Notes under the pieces: generated by a model
Seen by the model: only the letters and a program-made list of their open reading frames with translations
Databases searched by the model: none
Told to the model about the DNA's origin: nothing
Position numbers and translations under genes: made by a program
NCBI GenBank assembly: GCA_030844895.1
Contig: CM061231.1
Location: 157,571,889-157,635,888 of the forward strand
Reading direction: 5' to 3'
DNA length: 64,000 bases
Source: Ambrosia x helenae
Lineage: Eukaryota > Streptophyta > Magnoliopsida > Asterales > Asteraceae
Shown: piece by piece, positions 39,183-49,740 of the stretch
Layout of the letters: each line of letters starts with the position of its first letter
Numbering within the stretch: position 1 is the first letter of the stretch

Positions 39183-40260
39183 TTATTTCCATTATTCAGG
39201 TTTTTGATGGTGGATTACAGGTGTTATTACATGTGTCCAGGTGGCACACTCTGGGTTTGGGTATAAGTCTCTCTCCCCCAATTTTCAGTTCTTTCTTTAT
39301 CTCTCCTCCTCACCCCACCAAACTCTCCTCTCTCTCTCCTATTAGTTTTACATTCCTTCATCATCTTCTTTATATCGTCTCTGTTTTCTTAGGGTTTCTG
39401 GTCTGATACTCATCGCCGAAACCATGGGATGAATTGATTATTTCGGCTTTGTGTCGTGTGTCAACTACAATTTCAACTCTGTTACAAATTATTAGGGTTT
39501 CTTTCTTGCTAATAAAATCAAAGACGCTCTGATCGATCAAACGTGACACAAAGTTAATTAGCGATTATCAATTATTTGTGTACCAATACGACGTCGTCTT
39601 CATTGTCCTCTCCTCCTTCGGGAACTAATGAGTTTGTAGATTATTTAGCTGTGATTAAAACATGTTTTTATCAGGTACTTGATTTTTAGTCGATTTGATC
39701 TCATTATGCATTATCTATTTTAAAATATGAAAGATGTATATTTTAGTTTAGGAAATGATGCAGAAAGCGATCAAAGCATGAATAATAGGCACAATATCAT
39801 GTGCTTTGGTGATTGAAATATTATGTGCTTTGGTGTAAGAATTATGGTCTTTATTTTAATTAGTAACTAAAAATTTTTGTTTTTTAATTTTTGGAGAGGT
39901 CCCTTTTTTTATGTAAAGTTGCAGTAGGTTTGTAAAAGAGAAAGATAAAATTTAAATTATCTAAACTTTAAATAAAATGTAGATGTAGATTGTACACATA
40001 TTTTCCATTTACTTATTCGAGGATATATAACTCTAAATTATCCACCATAATCATAAGCTTTAAGTTTTAATGTTCTGATGAGCAGTAAAGAATGGATTGA
40101 TTATGCATCATTTATGTTTCCTGGTCGTGAAGCCGAAAATGATTTAATCGATGGTGTTGATTGACATAATCCGTTTACTTTACTTTTGTTAGTTGATAGC
40201 TAGACTTTATGTTTTTTTTTATGTGTGAACCAGGCTTGCTAAATGGAGGGTCAGGTCACA

Positions 40261-40560
40261 GGTCAAAATGATTTCGAAAGCAAAACGGCTTCGGTTTAAA
40301 GTGGGTCTGCTTTGAGGCACAAAATGCGATTTGATGGTTTTGAGTTACTCATCTGCTAGGAGAGGGTGCTTTTGGTGAGGTACTTATCCTGCCTTTTTTT
40401 TTTTTTTTGCAGTTTTCATCACTTTTTATTTCATTGTTTTATGCTAATTGTATTTGAAAATGTAAGATGCTATGTGTACTATTTAATTATTTCTCATGTT
40501 GTTTATGTGAGAATTTTCAGCGAAAAACAACAAGCAGTACATGTATATGCCATGAAAAAG
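40261..40560 (+). pseudogene. Captured fragment of an NDR-type AGC kinase gene
   Basis: The frame from 40315 reads RHKMRFDGFELL, matching the start of the catalytic domain of plant NDR kinases (RHKMGVDDFELL). After a one-base shift GEGAFGE, the glycine-rich ATP loop, follows up to a donor-like GT at 40380. A second exon at 40521-40560 codes EKQQAVHVYAMKK, the region with the catalytic lysine of subdomain II (YAMKK), ending at another GT. A TAG and phase errors show it cannot be translated. The exon-intron-exon layout means capture was from genomic DNA. DNA at 39250-39660 looks like a pyrimidine-rich promoter/5' leader and may be from the same donor gene. Confidence 0.68.
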
Positions 40561-41040
40561 GTTATCGGTTACTGAAAGAAATACGTTGATGAATGAATTG
40601 TTGGTTTCTTACATTTAGATTTTTAGAAAGATTTCAGGTTTAGAACGAGACTTAAGTTTTGTTGGTGATCCTTTTGAAATATGTTGCATGGTGATCCTCT
40701 ATTTTTGCATATGAGCAGGGGAAACCTGGTTGTTCAACATTGATGTGCGTTTGAATTTGGTTTTATCCAGTGAAATTAAACCATGGCTCAAAATGGACTC
40801 CTGAACTTTACCAATAGTTTTATCCAGTGAAATTAAACCATGGCTCAAAATTAAACCAGGGCACTCAACATGGAGCACAAAATTGTCGAGTCATGTATGT
40901 ATTTCGGTTTATTATATTGTTTCCCCTATGAATTCAGATTCTCATATTTAGATTTTTTTAGGAAAATGGACACCATGAGAGAATTAAAGGAGTGGGATCA
41001 AGAATGATATCATTGATATATCTCATGATCTAGATGTTTC

Positions 41041-42890
41041 ATACTATATGTTTATAAAGCAATGGCCATGAATAGTGCTTCTGCCACGTCGTAGAGGCTT
41101 ATTGTTTTTTTTTATTTAGCTTTAGCTGTTTTAACGATTTATATATCGTAGTATACGGATATTATAACAAAAATGTTGCTGGTTCACCTCCATCGCCTGC
41201 AATGTGTGGTTTACGCCATCTTTTTGGATGTGGTTTACGATTTTGGAGGATCTGTGGTTAGTGAATTGTAACGATGGTTGCATAACCGTGTAGGGTTATA
41301 ACTTTTATTTGTGGCTATGATGAATTTTAATTTATTGCAGAAAAAAAGGATGAAGATGGCGTCGCACAGGTGGTGGATGGTAGGTTGAGATCTGCAACCC
41401 CGCCTTGCAGCCAGGTTTCTTAAAAACTCTGAGCCTAAAAATGCTTAAATTGATATATTTCCTTTTGTATTCAACTTTGCTGAAATGTTTTATAGGGTTT
41501 TACATATGCCTCTTTGTCAAGGGTTTTTTTGGCCGACGATGATGGTGGCCTGCGACTTGGCATGGCAACCATGGTTGCAGCCGTTGCGGCACTGAGTCGT
41601 GCTTTGTTTGGTATCAAGAATGATATCGTTGATATATCTCATGATCTAGACATTTCATTTCATACTATATGTTTATAAAGCAATGGCCATGAATAGTGCC
41701 TCTGCCACGTCGTAGAGGCTTATTGGTTTTTTTATTCAGCTTTAGCTGTTTTAACGATTTATATATCGTAGTATACGGATATTATAACAAAAATGTTGTT
41801 GGTTCACCTCCATCGCTTGTGATGTGTGGTTCACACCGTCTTTTTTTGGTGTGGTTTACGATTTTGGTGGATCTATGGTTGGTGTATTCAATTGTAACGA
41901 TGGTTGCATACCCGTGTAGGGTTATAATTTTTATTTGTGGCTATGATGAATTTTAATTTATTGCAGAAAAAAAGGATGAAGATGGCGTCGCACAGGTGGT
42001 GGATGGTAGGTTGAGATCTGCAACCCCGCCTTGCAGCCAGGTTTCTTAAAAACTCTGAGCCTAAAAATGCTTAAATTGATATATTTCCTTTTGTATTCAA
42101 CTTTGCTGAAATGTTTTATAGGGTTTTACATATGCCTCTTTGTCAAGGGTTTTTTTGGCCGACGATGATGGTGGCCTGCGACTTGGCATGGCAACCATGG
42201 TTGCAGCCGTTGCGGCACTGAGTCGTGCTTTGTTTGGTATCAAGAATGATTACGTTGATATATCTCATGATCTAGACATTTCATTTCATACTATATGTTT
42301 ATAAAGCAATGGCCATGAATAGTGCCTCTGCCACGTCGTAGAGGCTTATTGGTTTTTTTATTCAGCTTTAGCTGTTTTAACGATTTATATATCGTAGTAT
42401 ACGGATATTATAACAAAAATGTTGTTGGTTCACCTCCATCGCTTGTGATGTGTGGTTCACACCGTCTTTTTTTGGTGTGGTTTACGATTTTGGTGGATCT
42501 ATGGTTGGTGTATTCAATTGTAACGATGGTTGCATACCCGTGTAGGGTTATAATTTTTATTTGTGGCTATGATGAATTTTAATTTATTGCAGAAAAAAAG
42601 GATGAAGATGGCGTCGCACAGGTGGTGGATGGTAGGTTGAGATCTGCAACCCCGCCTTGCAGCCAGGTTTCTTGAAAACTCTGAGCCTAAAAACGCTTAA
42701 ATTGATATGTTTCCTTTTGTATTCAACTTCGCTGAAATGTTTTATGGGGTTTTACATATGCCTCTTTGTCAAGGGTTTTTTTTTGGCCGGCGATGATGGT
42801 GGCCTGCGACTTAGCATGGCAACCATGGTTGCAGCCGTTGCGGCACTGAGTCGTGCTATGTTTGGCGATGTCAAGGAGTAAGTGTGCATT
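41041..42890 (+). repeat. Three tandem units of about 620 bp inside the Helitron
   Basis: Units start at about 41041, 41662 and 42288 (periods 621 and 626). Each begins ATACTATATGTTTATAAAG, a near copy of the Helitron 5' end, and ends with a stretch containing GGTTGCAGCCGTTGCGGCAC. Units two and three are almost identical, so that the same 86-codon open frame appears in both at 41696 and 42322; unit one is slightly diverged. Each unit includes a coding-like piece (DDGGLRL.MATMVAAVAALSRA) that I do not recognise. The last copy continues FGDVKE before a GTAAGT-like donor. The similarity order suggests stepwise local amplification. Confidence 0.8.
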
Positions 42891-43035
42891 TACGGCTCTT
42901 TGCTTTACAAAGACGATGATGATCTGAGAATCTGAGTCGATTGATTTTATTGTTTTCATATTTTTTTTCCTTTCCTTTTGTTTTATTAATTTATTGATTG
43001 TTTTTTGTTTCTGCTATTAGTGGGTCTGTTTGTAG

Positions 43036-43547
43036 GTTACAAGTCGATCCCTGAGAGCAACTGTGCAGACTCATGGATTGCCAAAAACTATCATTAGAAG
43101 ATGGGTCAAGGCTATGGAGGTCCTGAGAGCAACTGTGCAGACTCATCCATGGTTAGCAGATGCAGATAGAGATCAACTGTGCAGACTCATGGATTGTCAA
43201 AAAAACTATCATTAGAAGCCTGCACACACGCTGCACAGAACGAAAGATTGCCATTACGAATCATAGTCCAAGTTCTATTCTTTGAGCAGTTGCAGCTTAG
43301 GACCTCCATAGCCGGCTGTTTCTTGGTCTTGGACAATCTTGCAGATGGGTCAAGGCAGTTTAAAAGTGGGTTGGGTGTAGCATCACAAGAGGGCCGTTAG
43401 AACATGGCTGTCAGAGAGAATCAAGTTCTGAAAGTGCGTATGGATAGCATGAGGCTGAGGGTGTCCGAGCTCGAAAAAGAATGCTCAAACATGAAACAGG
43501 ATATTGAAAAACTTGGTCGGGCTAAGGGCGGCAACGCTGGCGTTTGA
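43036..43547 (+). pseudogene. Captured fragment of an NPH3/RPT2-type BTB gene
   Basis: Frames in this stretch read LRATVQTHPWLADADRDQLC, LSLEACTHAAQNERLPLR, IIVQVLFFEQLQLRTSIAG, and finally AVRENQVLKVRMDSMRLRVS with ELEKECSNMKQDIEKLGR. These are the hallmark blocks of the NPH3 domain and its C-terminal coiled coil in plant NPH3/RPT2-like CUL3 adaptor proteins. A partial direct duplication at the start, an A-run shift near 43200 and a TAG near 43398 break the frame, which ends in TGA at 43545-43547. It lies just inside the Helitron 3' end, the usual place for captured genes. It is a broken copy, not an expressed host gene. Confidence 0.78.
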
Positions 43548-43883
43548 TTGTATTGGAGATGTATTTGGGTGTTGGCTGTATCAATGTAGTTAGCATCTTG
43601 CTTGATACAATCTTTTAAACAATTTTTGGTGGTGAATGTTAAGTCTGAAACTTGCCGACAAACGCGCAACGCGCGTTATTGAATACAACTAGTTCCTTTT
43701 AAACTAGTACCACAAGATAATATAATGTCCCAAACATATATAATATATTTAATTTTCAAAGAGCTAAATGTGAGAAGATCAAATTGTAGGCGTCTCGTCG
43801 CCTAGCACAAATTTTGTTCAAGTTGAGCTAGGGGTTTTCCCGCTTTCACATTCTGTTCTTCAGACGGAATGGTGATCTATCAG

Positions 43884-44132
43884 TGTTAAGGTCAGAATAC
43901 AAGAGAAGAAGGAAACCAAACTAATCGCTAGCTTATTATTGATTATTATCATTCATTTATACAAGAGGTAGTTAACTGCCACTAACGACTTTTCCCGCTC
44001 AGACTTAACTACCAACAGACTCACTATTAACTATTTACAATTAAGACCCATTATTACAAGATATTACAACTGAGTCCCTGAACTAACTTTCACAAATGAC
44101 ATTTAAGACCCTCTAACTTTTACCACATATCA
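43884..44132 (-). repeat. 3' LTR of the gypsy element
   Basis: Same 249 bp as the 5' LTR, flanked on the outside by ATCAG at 43879-43883. It lies 190 bp right of the Helitron 3' end. Confidence 0.93.
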
Positions 44133-44148
44133 ATACTCCCTCTCTCAA
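44133..44148 (-). other. Polypurine tract of the gypsy element
   Basis: On the minus strand GAGAGAGGGAG followed by TAT directly precedes the 3' LTR. This is the expected position and composition for the plus-strand primer. Confidence 0.75.
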
Positions 44149-44160
44149 CAATTTTTGTCC

Positions 44161-45204
44161 TCAAAAATCAAAATCAGGAAATCTGATCTTCAAATCTTCT
44201 GCATTTTCCCATGTGGCTTCTGTCACTGGTAGGCTGTGCCATTGAACCAAAACATCTACAGAAGCTCTATTACCCCTTTTAACCATCTTTCTGTCCAGTA
44301 TTTGTAGAGGTTTAAACATAAATCTTGGACCTTTAGGTAAAGGAGTGGACTGTGTCACATTTCCATGAGCTTTCTTAAGCAAAGAAACATGGAAAACTGG
44401 ATGTATTTGAGCATCATCAGGGAGATCCAGTTTATAAGCAACTGGTCCCAACTTATCCACAATAAAAAAGGGACCAAAAAACTTGGGTCCCAGCTTATTA
44501 AAATGAGAAGCTCTCAAGGTAGTCTGGCCATAAGGATGGAGTTTCACATACACACTATCTCCAATCTCAAATTCCCTGTCACTTCTGCCTTTATCAGCTA
44601 CCTGTTTCATCCTGTTTTGGGCCCTTAGTAATGAGTGTCTCAACAACTGTAGTGTCTCCTCTCTATCACTCATCATCTCATCCACAGCTGCTACTCTAAT
44701 ATCCCTTGGAATATAGGGAACAAAGAGAGGAGGTGGATAGCCATACAAGGCTTGAAAGGGTGTTAAACCTAATGAATTATGGAAGTTTGTGTTGTACCAA
44801 AACTCTGCCAAGGACAGCCATTTGACCCATAAGGAAGGCTTGTCCATAACCATACATCTTAAGTATGTCTCTACACACCTGTTGACCACCTCAGTCTGTC
44901 CATCAGTCTGAGGATGATGGGCAGTTGAAAGTGCTAACTGAACCCCTTGTAAGGCAGTGAATTCCCTCCAAAACTGGCTTACAAAAACTGGGTCCCTATC
45001 AGAAACAATAGTTTCTGGCCAGCCATGCAGTCTAAATACTTGATCAAGGAATACTTGGGCCACTTGGGCTGCAGAAAAAGGGTGGGACAAGGGTATAAAG
45101 TGACTGTACTTTGTAAACCTGTCAACTACCACCAATATCACATCTTTACCCTGAGATTTAGGTAGCCCCCCCAATAAAATCCATTGACAGATCAGCAAAC
45201 ACAT
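44161..45204 (-). CDS. Integrase core and chromodomain-like tail, shifted frame
   Basis: This frame overlaps the end of the gag-pol frame by 47 nt and continues it. It holds the integrase catalytic core (VVVDRFTKYSHFIPLSHPF, VSDRDPVFVSQFW, HHPQTDGQTEVVN with the acidic triad), the GPF-type region (NKLGPKFFGPFFIVDKLGP) and a C-terminal chromodomain-like segment (VLVQWHSLPVTEATWENAED) typical of chromoviruses. As it has no start codon of its own, its product needs repair or a ribosomal frameshift at the G run, or the break is an assembly error in a homopolymer. All downstream codons are open, so the break is recent. Confidence 0.88.
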   Translation of the reverse strand: MCLLICQWILLGGLPKSQGKDVILVVVDRFTKYSHFIPLSHPFSAAQVAQVFLDQVFRLHGWPETIVSDRDPVFVSQFWREFTALQGVQLALSTAHHPQTDGQTEVVNRCVETYLRCMVMDKPSLWVKWLSLAEFWYNTNFHNSLGLTPFQALYGYPPPLFVPYIPRDIRVAAVDEMMSDREETLQLLRHSLLRAQNRMKQVADKGRSDREFEIGDSVYVKLHPYGQTTLRASHFNKLGPKFFGPFFIVDKLGPVAYKLDLPDDAQIHPVFHVSLLKKAHGNVTQSTPLPKGPRFMFKPLQILDRKMVKRGNRASVDVLVQWHSLPVTEATWENAEDLKIRFPDFDF

Positions 45205-48200
45205 GCTGTGGGACAGGTAAAGGCTGTAATAAGCCAGGAGAAGCTACAGTCTCATATTTGGCCTTTTGACAAATAGAGCATCTCCTAATATAATTCCTGA
45301 CCTGTTTATACATCCCTTTCCAAGAAAAATAAGATCTAATTCTTTGGATGGTTGCATGAATACCTGAATGACCACTTATAGCACCCTGATGACAAAGGGC
45401 AATTATGTCATTTTGTAAGATTGAGTCTTTGCCCACTGCAACTTTGCCTTTCTTGTAAAGAGTTTCTTGTTTCCATTCATATTTTGCATTAAGATGGCCT
45501 TCCTGCAAGTCTGTTATAATCTTGTTTAACCTCTCATCAGTTGCCCATGATGTTTGAATTCTTTTCCATAGAGTATCATCAAAGGTATGAAGTGTTAAAT
45601 GCATGAGTGCTGGATTGGAGACTCTTGATAAGGCATCAGCAACACTATTTTCATTCCCTTGTTTGTACACAATCTCAAAATCATAGCCCATTAATTTTGA
45701 TAGCCAAGCCTGCTGAATAGGAGTTGTTATCTTCTGATCTAATAAGTGCTTCAAGCTCTTTTGATCAGTCCTGATTACAAAGTGGCCCATTGAAAGATAA
45801 TGATGCCAATGCTTGACTGCAAAGATAATGGCTAACAATTCTCTTTCATAAACAGAAAGAGATTGTTGTCTTGCAGATAATGCTTTACTAATAAAAGCAA
45901 TGGGATGACCACTTTGCATCAACACAGCTCCCAACCCCTTACCAGAAGCATCTGTTTCAATCACAAAAGGCTTAGAAAAATCTGGTAAAGCTAATACTGG
46001 AGGCTGTATCATCATGGACTTAAGAGTATTAAATGCTGCAGTGGCTTCATCAGTCCAATGGAAAGAGTCTTTTTTAAGCAAATTAGTGAGAGGTCTAGCA
46101 ATCATTCCATAGGATTGAACAAATCTCCTATAGTAACCAGTTAGGCCTAGAAACCCTCTTAGCTGCTTAACATTTATAGGAATGGGCCATTGACTGATTG
46201 CCTCTATCTTCTTAGGGTCAGTGGATACTCCTTTGTGAGAGATAATGTGCCCAAGATACTCCACTGATAACCCTCCAAAAGTACACTTGGACCTTTTTGC
46301 AAACAGTTTCTGGTCCCTAAGTGTATGCAAGACTTGTTTGAGATGCTGTAAATGAGCTTCCCATGATGGACTGTATACCAATATGTCATCAAAAAAGACT
46401 AGCACAAATTTTCTCATGAATTGTTTGAAAACATTATTCATTAGAGATTGGAATGTTGCTGGGGCATTAGTCAGGCCAAAAGGCATGACTACAAATTCAA
46501 ACAAACCTTCATGAGTCCTGAAAGCTGTTTTGTGAATGTCTGCCTCATGCATTCTGATTTGGTGGTATCCTGCCCTCAAATCCAATTTTGAAAAAATCAT
46601 AGCCTTTCCCAGCTCATCAAACAACTCCTCTACCAATGGAATTGGATAACTATTTTTTATAGTGGCATCATTAAGCCTTCTATAATCAATACAAAAACGC
46701 CATGTTCCATCCTTCTTTTTTACCAGTACAACTGGGGCTGCAAATGGACTTGAACTGTCCCTGATAACCCCAGTGTCCAACAACTCCTTAGTTAAACTCT
46801 CAATGACATCTTTCTGAGTCGCCTGATATCTGTAGGGTTTAAGATTAATCACCTGAGATTCATCTTTTAACAAGATCTTGTGATCAAACTCTCTCTTGGG
46901 AGGTAAAGATGAGGGTGTTTGGAAAACATCCTCATAGTCTTGTAACAAGTCTTCCAGTTCTGCATTTGCTTCAACTTCTAATATTTGTGTTTCATGCTGG
47001 AATTCAGCAGAAGACTGTTGCAGTTGAAGACTGAATAAGTGAGCTTCCACAACTTTGGGTTCTTTGTTCAACAAATTATCCATTGTGTCAAGGGAACACA
47101 ATGATAACTCATTGCTGCTAACTCCCTTCAGTTTACAATGAGTATTTCCAATTGTAAACTGCATTGTAAGATCCACAAAATTCCAAACTATCTCTCCCAA
47201 GGTCAACAGCCATTGGATTCCCAAAACCATATCATAATTATCCAAAGGAATGACCAACACATCTGTGGTAAACCACAGGTTTTGCATATTCCATTGAAAA
47301 TTAGGGCAATAAGTAGCACATTCAATCATTGAACCATTAGCTACACCCACAGTCATTTTTTCAATGGACTTCAGAAGACATTTGAGTTTCAAAGCTAATT
47401 TCTTATTCAAAAAATTGTGAGTAGATCCAGAATCTACCAAGATTCTCAGTTGAATATTCCCAATGGTACCAATGACTATCATAGTGGAGAAAGATCTCAT
47501 ACCAGTTAAAGCATGGATTGAAATGTGAGGTTCAGGCCACTCTTGTTGATCCTGCAATTCCACTATTTCTACCCTCTCATTTTCTTCATCACAACCAATT
47601 ATCTCAAGAACAAATAATTGCTTGTTAGGGCATTTATGGCCAGGTGTGAACTTTTCTGAACACCAAAAACATTCTCCTCTTGACCTCTTGGCTTCTATTT
47701 CTTTGCTAGACAATTGTTTAGTGTTAGTCAGTCTCTTGTTAGCAGGAGGAGCAGGCAATAAGGGTAGATGAGATACATTGACAGGAGGTTTAACAGTAGC
47801 TTGGGTATTCTTGGGTGTGTAAGATGAATTGTTATTAAATCTGGTAGTGGTGTTCTGGGTAGACAAAGATTTGTTGGTATCATTTTGAATTTTTGCCAAA
47901 TAATATGCTTCTTTCATGTTCTTGGGTTTGAACATTTTAACAGGTCCTCCTATCTCAGGTTTGATTGCTTTTAAGAAGATGCTTACAGCATAGGGTTCTG
48001 GAATTGAAACCTTTAACAAGCATGCATCAAACTCATCACAAAATTCTTCCAAAGGCCCTTTCTGAACCATTGAAGTCAACTTACCCATGGCATCTTCAAA
48101 TAATACAGTAGAAAATCTGTTAAGTATTGCTTCTGAATACTCAGGCCAAGTAACATCAGTAATTGGAACTCCTTTTGTTTTTAAAAAATTCTGATGCCAT

Positions 48201-48589
48201 TTAACTGCTTTTCCTTCAAGATGAATTGCTGCATACCTGACCTTGAAATTATCAGGAGTTTCATCAACACTAAAGAAGTGTTCACACCTATACAGCCAAT
48301 CATCAACTTCTTCTCCATTAAATTTGGGAAAATCGATTTTTCCTATCCTATGAAGGCGATCATTTCTTGTATTGGTACCACTTGTAGCAGTCACACCATT
48401 AGTGTTACTGTTACTATGAGATTCCCCATTCAATTTGCTCAATAAAGCCTGAACACTAGCATTTAGGCTAGCAAATGTTGTCTCAGATTTTTGCATGAAT
48501 GCATCGATCTTAAGTAAAGAAACTGCATGATCCTCTACTGTTTTTTCAATAGAAGACTTCTCTGTTTCAGATCTACTGCGAGTAGTCAT
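45158..48589 (-). CDS. Gag-Pol polyprotein, N-terminal 1143 codons
   Basis: One open frame begins 355 nt inside the 5' LTR. Approximate order: retrotransposon gag domain (residues 85-240, e.g. FPKFNGEEVDDWLYRCEHFF), zinc knuckle near 310 (CFWCSEKFTPGHKC), aspartic protease near 390 (VDSGSTHNFL), reverse transcriptase about 610-790 with FFDDILVYS at the active site, RNase H about 840-960 (IETDASGKGLGAVL), and the integrase HHCC finger about 1060-1110 (HSGIHATIQRIRSYF, CSICQKAK). It stops shortly after SMDFIGG because of an extra G in a seven-G run; the rest of integrase continues in another frame from 45204. No host function is implied. Confidence 0.92.
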   Translation of the reverse strand: MTTRSRSETEKSSIEKTVEDHAVSLLKIDAFMQKSETTFASLNASVQALLSKLNGESHSNSNTNGVTATSGTNTRNDRLHRIGKIDFPKFNGEEVDDWLYRCEHFFSVDETPDNFKVRYAAIHLEGKAVKWHQNFLKTKGVPITDVTWPEYSEAILNRFSTVLFEDAMGKLTSMVQKGPLEEFCDEFDACLLKVSIPEPYAVSIFLKAIKPEIGGPVKMFKPKNMKEAYYLAKIQNDTNKSLSTQNTTTRFNNNSSYTPKNTQATVKPPVNVSHLPLLPAPPANKRLTNTKQLSSKEIEAKRSRGECFWCSEKFTPGHKCPNKQLFVLEIIGCDEENERVEIVELQDQQEWPEPHISIHALTGMRSFSTMIVIGTIGNIQLRILVDSGSTHNFLNKKLALKLKCLLKSIEKMTVGVANGSMIECATYCPNFQWNMQNLWFTTDVLVIPLDNYDMVLGIQWLLTLGEIVWNFVDLTMQFTIGNTHCKLKGVSSNELSLCSLDTMDNLLNKEPKVVEAHLFSLQLQQSSAEFQHETQILEVEANAELEDLLQDYEDVFQTPSSLPPKREFDHKILLKDESQVINLKPYRYQATQKDVIESLTKELLDTGVIRDSSSPFAAPVVLVKKKDGTWRFCIDYRRLNDATIKNSYPIPLVEELFDELGKAMIFSKLDLRAGYHQIRMHEADIHKTAFRTHEGLFEFVVMPFGLTNAPATFQSLMNNVFKQFMRKFVLVFFDDILVYSPSWEAHLQHLKQVLHTLRDQKLFAKRSKCTFGGLSVEYLGHIISHKGVSTDPKKIEAISQWPIPINVKQLRGFLGLTGYYRRFVQSYGMIARPLTNLLKKDSFHWTDEATAAFNTLKSMMIQPPVLALPDFSKPFVIETDASGKGLGAVLMQSGHPIAFISKALSARQQSLSVYERELLAIIFAVKHWHHYLSMGHFVIRTDQKSLKHLLDQKITTPIQQAWLSKLMGYDFEIVYKQGNENSVADALSRVSNPALMHLTLHTFDDTLWKRIQTSWATDERLNKIITDLQEGHLNAKYEWKQETLYKKGKVAVGKDSILQNDIIALCHQGAISGHSGIHATIQRIRSYFSWKGMYKQVRNYIRRCSICQKAKYETVASPGLLQPLPVPQHVFADLSMDFIGGAT

Positions 48590-48930
48590 AATTGACCAGA
48601 ATCAAAGAAATTAATCAAGAATTAAGCAAAAGAAAATAAGAACAGAAGAAAAAATTGAACACGAATCAAAAATTTTGTTAAAAGATTGGACAAATCCCTA
48701 ATAGATCGATCCAATGAATTGAACGACCACTAATTGATCTGTTCAATAGGAAGAATTGATCAATGATTGATCAATCCACGTATCAAAAAGAATACAGATT
48801 AGAACAATTGAAATTCAGCTGAAACAGAGTAATGAATAAAACGATGAGATAATGAAGGTTTATGGTTGTAACAATGGTGGATTGTGGTGGTGGTGAGCGA
48901 TGAAAGGTGATCGGAGTGCCGAGGAACGCA

Positions 48931-48942
48931 GCTCTGATACCA
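48931..48942 (-). other. Primer-binding site, tRNA-iMet type
   Basis: On the minus strand the bases right after the 5' LTR are T, then TGGTATCAGAGC, the classic plant retrotransposon site complementary to the 3' end of initiator methionine tRNA. Confidence 0.9.
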
Positions 48943-48943
48943 A

Positions 48944-49192
48944 TGTTAAGGTCAGAATACAAGAGAAGAAGGAAACCAAACTAATCGCTAGCTTATTATT
49001 GATTATTATCATTCATTTATACAAGAGGTAGTTAACTGCCACTAACGACTTTTCCCGCTCAGACTTAACTACCAACAGACTCACTATTAACTATTTACAA
49101 TTAAGACCCATTATTACAAGATATTACAACTGAGTCCCTGAACTAACTTTCACAAATGACATTTAAGACCCTCTAACTTTTACCACATATCA
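48944..49192 (-). repeat. 5' LTR of the gypsy element
   Basis: On the minus strand it starts TGATATGTGG and ends CCTTAACA. It appears identical to the other LTR over all 249 bp. The flanking target duplication ATCAG is at 49193-49197. Confidence 0.93.
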
Positions 49193-49404
49193 ATCAGCCA
49201 GGGTGATCACAGTTTCCCGGACCTTTGCTATTAAAAACAAGGATTATTGATTTTGATGGTATGGTCACTAACTTATTTTGAGATTTTTATCCAAAAATTA
49301 ACTTTTTTATTTTTTTTTATTTTTTATATTTAAGTAAAAACACCCAAACTCTAAATACTAACATGTAACACAGTATTCCCTAGACATATGTAGCCAAATT
49401 ATTT

Positions 49405-49560
49405 GAATTATCATTTGGTAATAAACTTTGGCAAAAGAAGTATTATGCTACTTAACATGTGTCAGCTGCAGTGCTGTACTAAGTTTCAAGGCCTTCCAGG
49501 CGCGCGAGCGACACTTGATGCACACATGTAACTATGTTTATCACAGTTGATAACATATAA
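49405..49560 (+). pseudogene. Relic of exon 22 of the At5g58100-like gene
   Basis: This stretch closely matches 33910-34035, the end of intron 21 plus exon 22 of the 24-exon gene: both share TATCATTTGGTAATAAAC and AAGGCCTTCCAGGCGC. It has several substitutions and small indels and cannot encode the exon. It lies just beyond the 3' end of transporter copy B, in the position the intact gene holds relative to copy A. This shows it was carried along in the duplication that made copy B and has since decayed. No other exons of the parent gene are recognisable here. Confidence 0.8.
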
Positions 49561-49740
49561 GAAGAAAAATACAAGAACCGTAACGCTTTAACTGTTACAT
49601 AAGATAGTTGTGTAACAAAATAATCAACCATCTTTCTGTCTACCATCACACCTGTCTAGTGCTATTAAGTACAAGTGTTCATGCGGTTCTCAGACTAAAA
49701 TTTATTAATTCAAAATTGGTTATTGCGCGTAATGAGACAT

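Larger units (their letters stand above)
38976..43693 (+). mobile_element. Non-autonomous Helitron with captured gene fragments
   Basis: The 5' end TCCTATATG follows an A at 38975. The 3' end is a perfect 7-bp hairpin (AACGCGC, loop AAC, GCGCGTT) followed 10 bases later by CTAGT at 43689-43693 and then T, as expected for insertion between A and T. No Rep/helicase coding is present, so it would depend on enzymes supplied elsewhere. Inside are a tRNA-like stretch, pyrimidine-rich leader-like DNA, pieces of an NDR-type kinase gene, three about 620-bp tandem units, and an NPH3-type fragment. Each tandem unit begins with a near copy of the element's own 5' end. The ends are read by eye; the exact 5' border could shift by a few bases. 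Confidence 0.72.
43884..49192 (-). mobile_element. Ty3/gypsy chromovirus-type LTR retrotransposon, 5.3 kb
   Basis: A complete element on the minus strand with 249-bp LTRs at 43884-44132 and 48944-49192, TG...CA ends, and 5-bp target duplications ATCAG at 43879-43883 and 49193-49197. By eye the two LTRs do not differ, so insertion was recent. A tRNA-iMet type primer site and a purine tract flank the coding part. Domain order gag, protease, reverse transcriptase, RNase H, integrase, chromodomain-like tail identifies Ty3/gypsy; the small size and short LTRs recall the Reina lineage, which is inference. The polyprotein frame is broken at a run of seven G (minus strand) near 45166-45172. Confidence 0.93.

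Noticed and set aside
41696..42582. Two identical 86-codon frames 626 bp apart
   Set aside because: They are the same frame in two copies of the tandem unit and begin inside Helitron 5' end sequence; no known domain.
42691..42890. Coding-like piece MATMVAAVAALSRAMFGDVKE
   Set aside because: It looks like an exon end before GTAAGT, but I could not recognise the family, so no separate gene is called.
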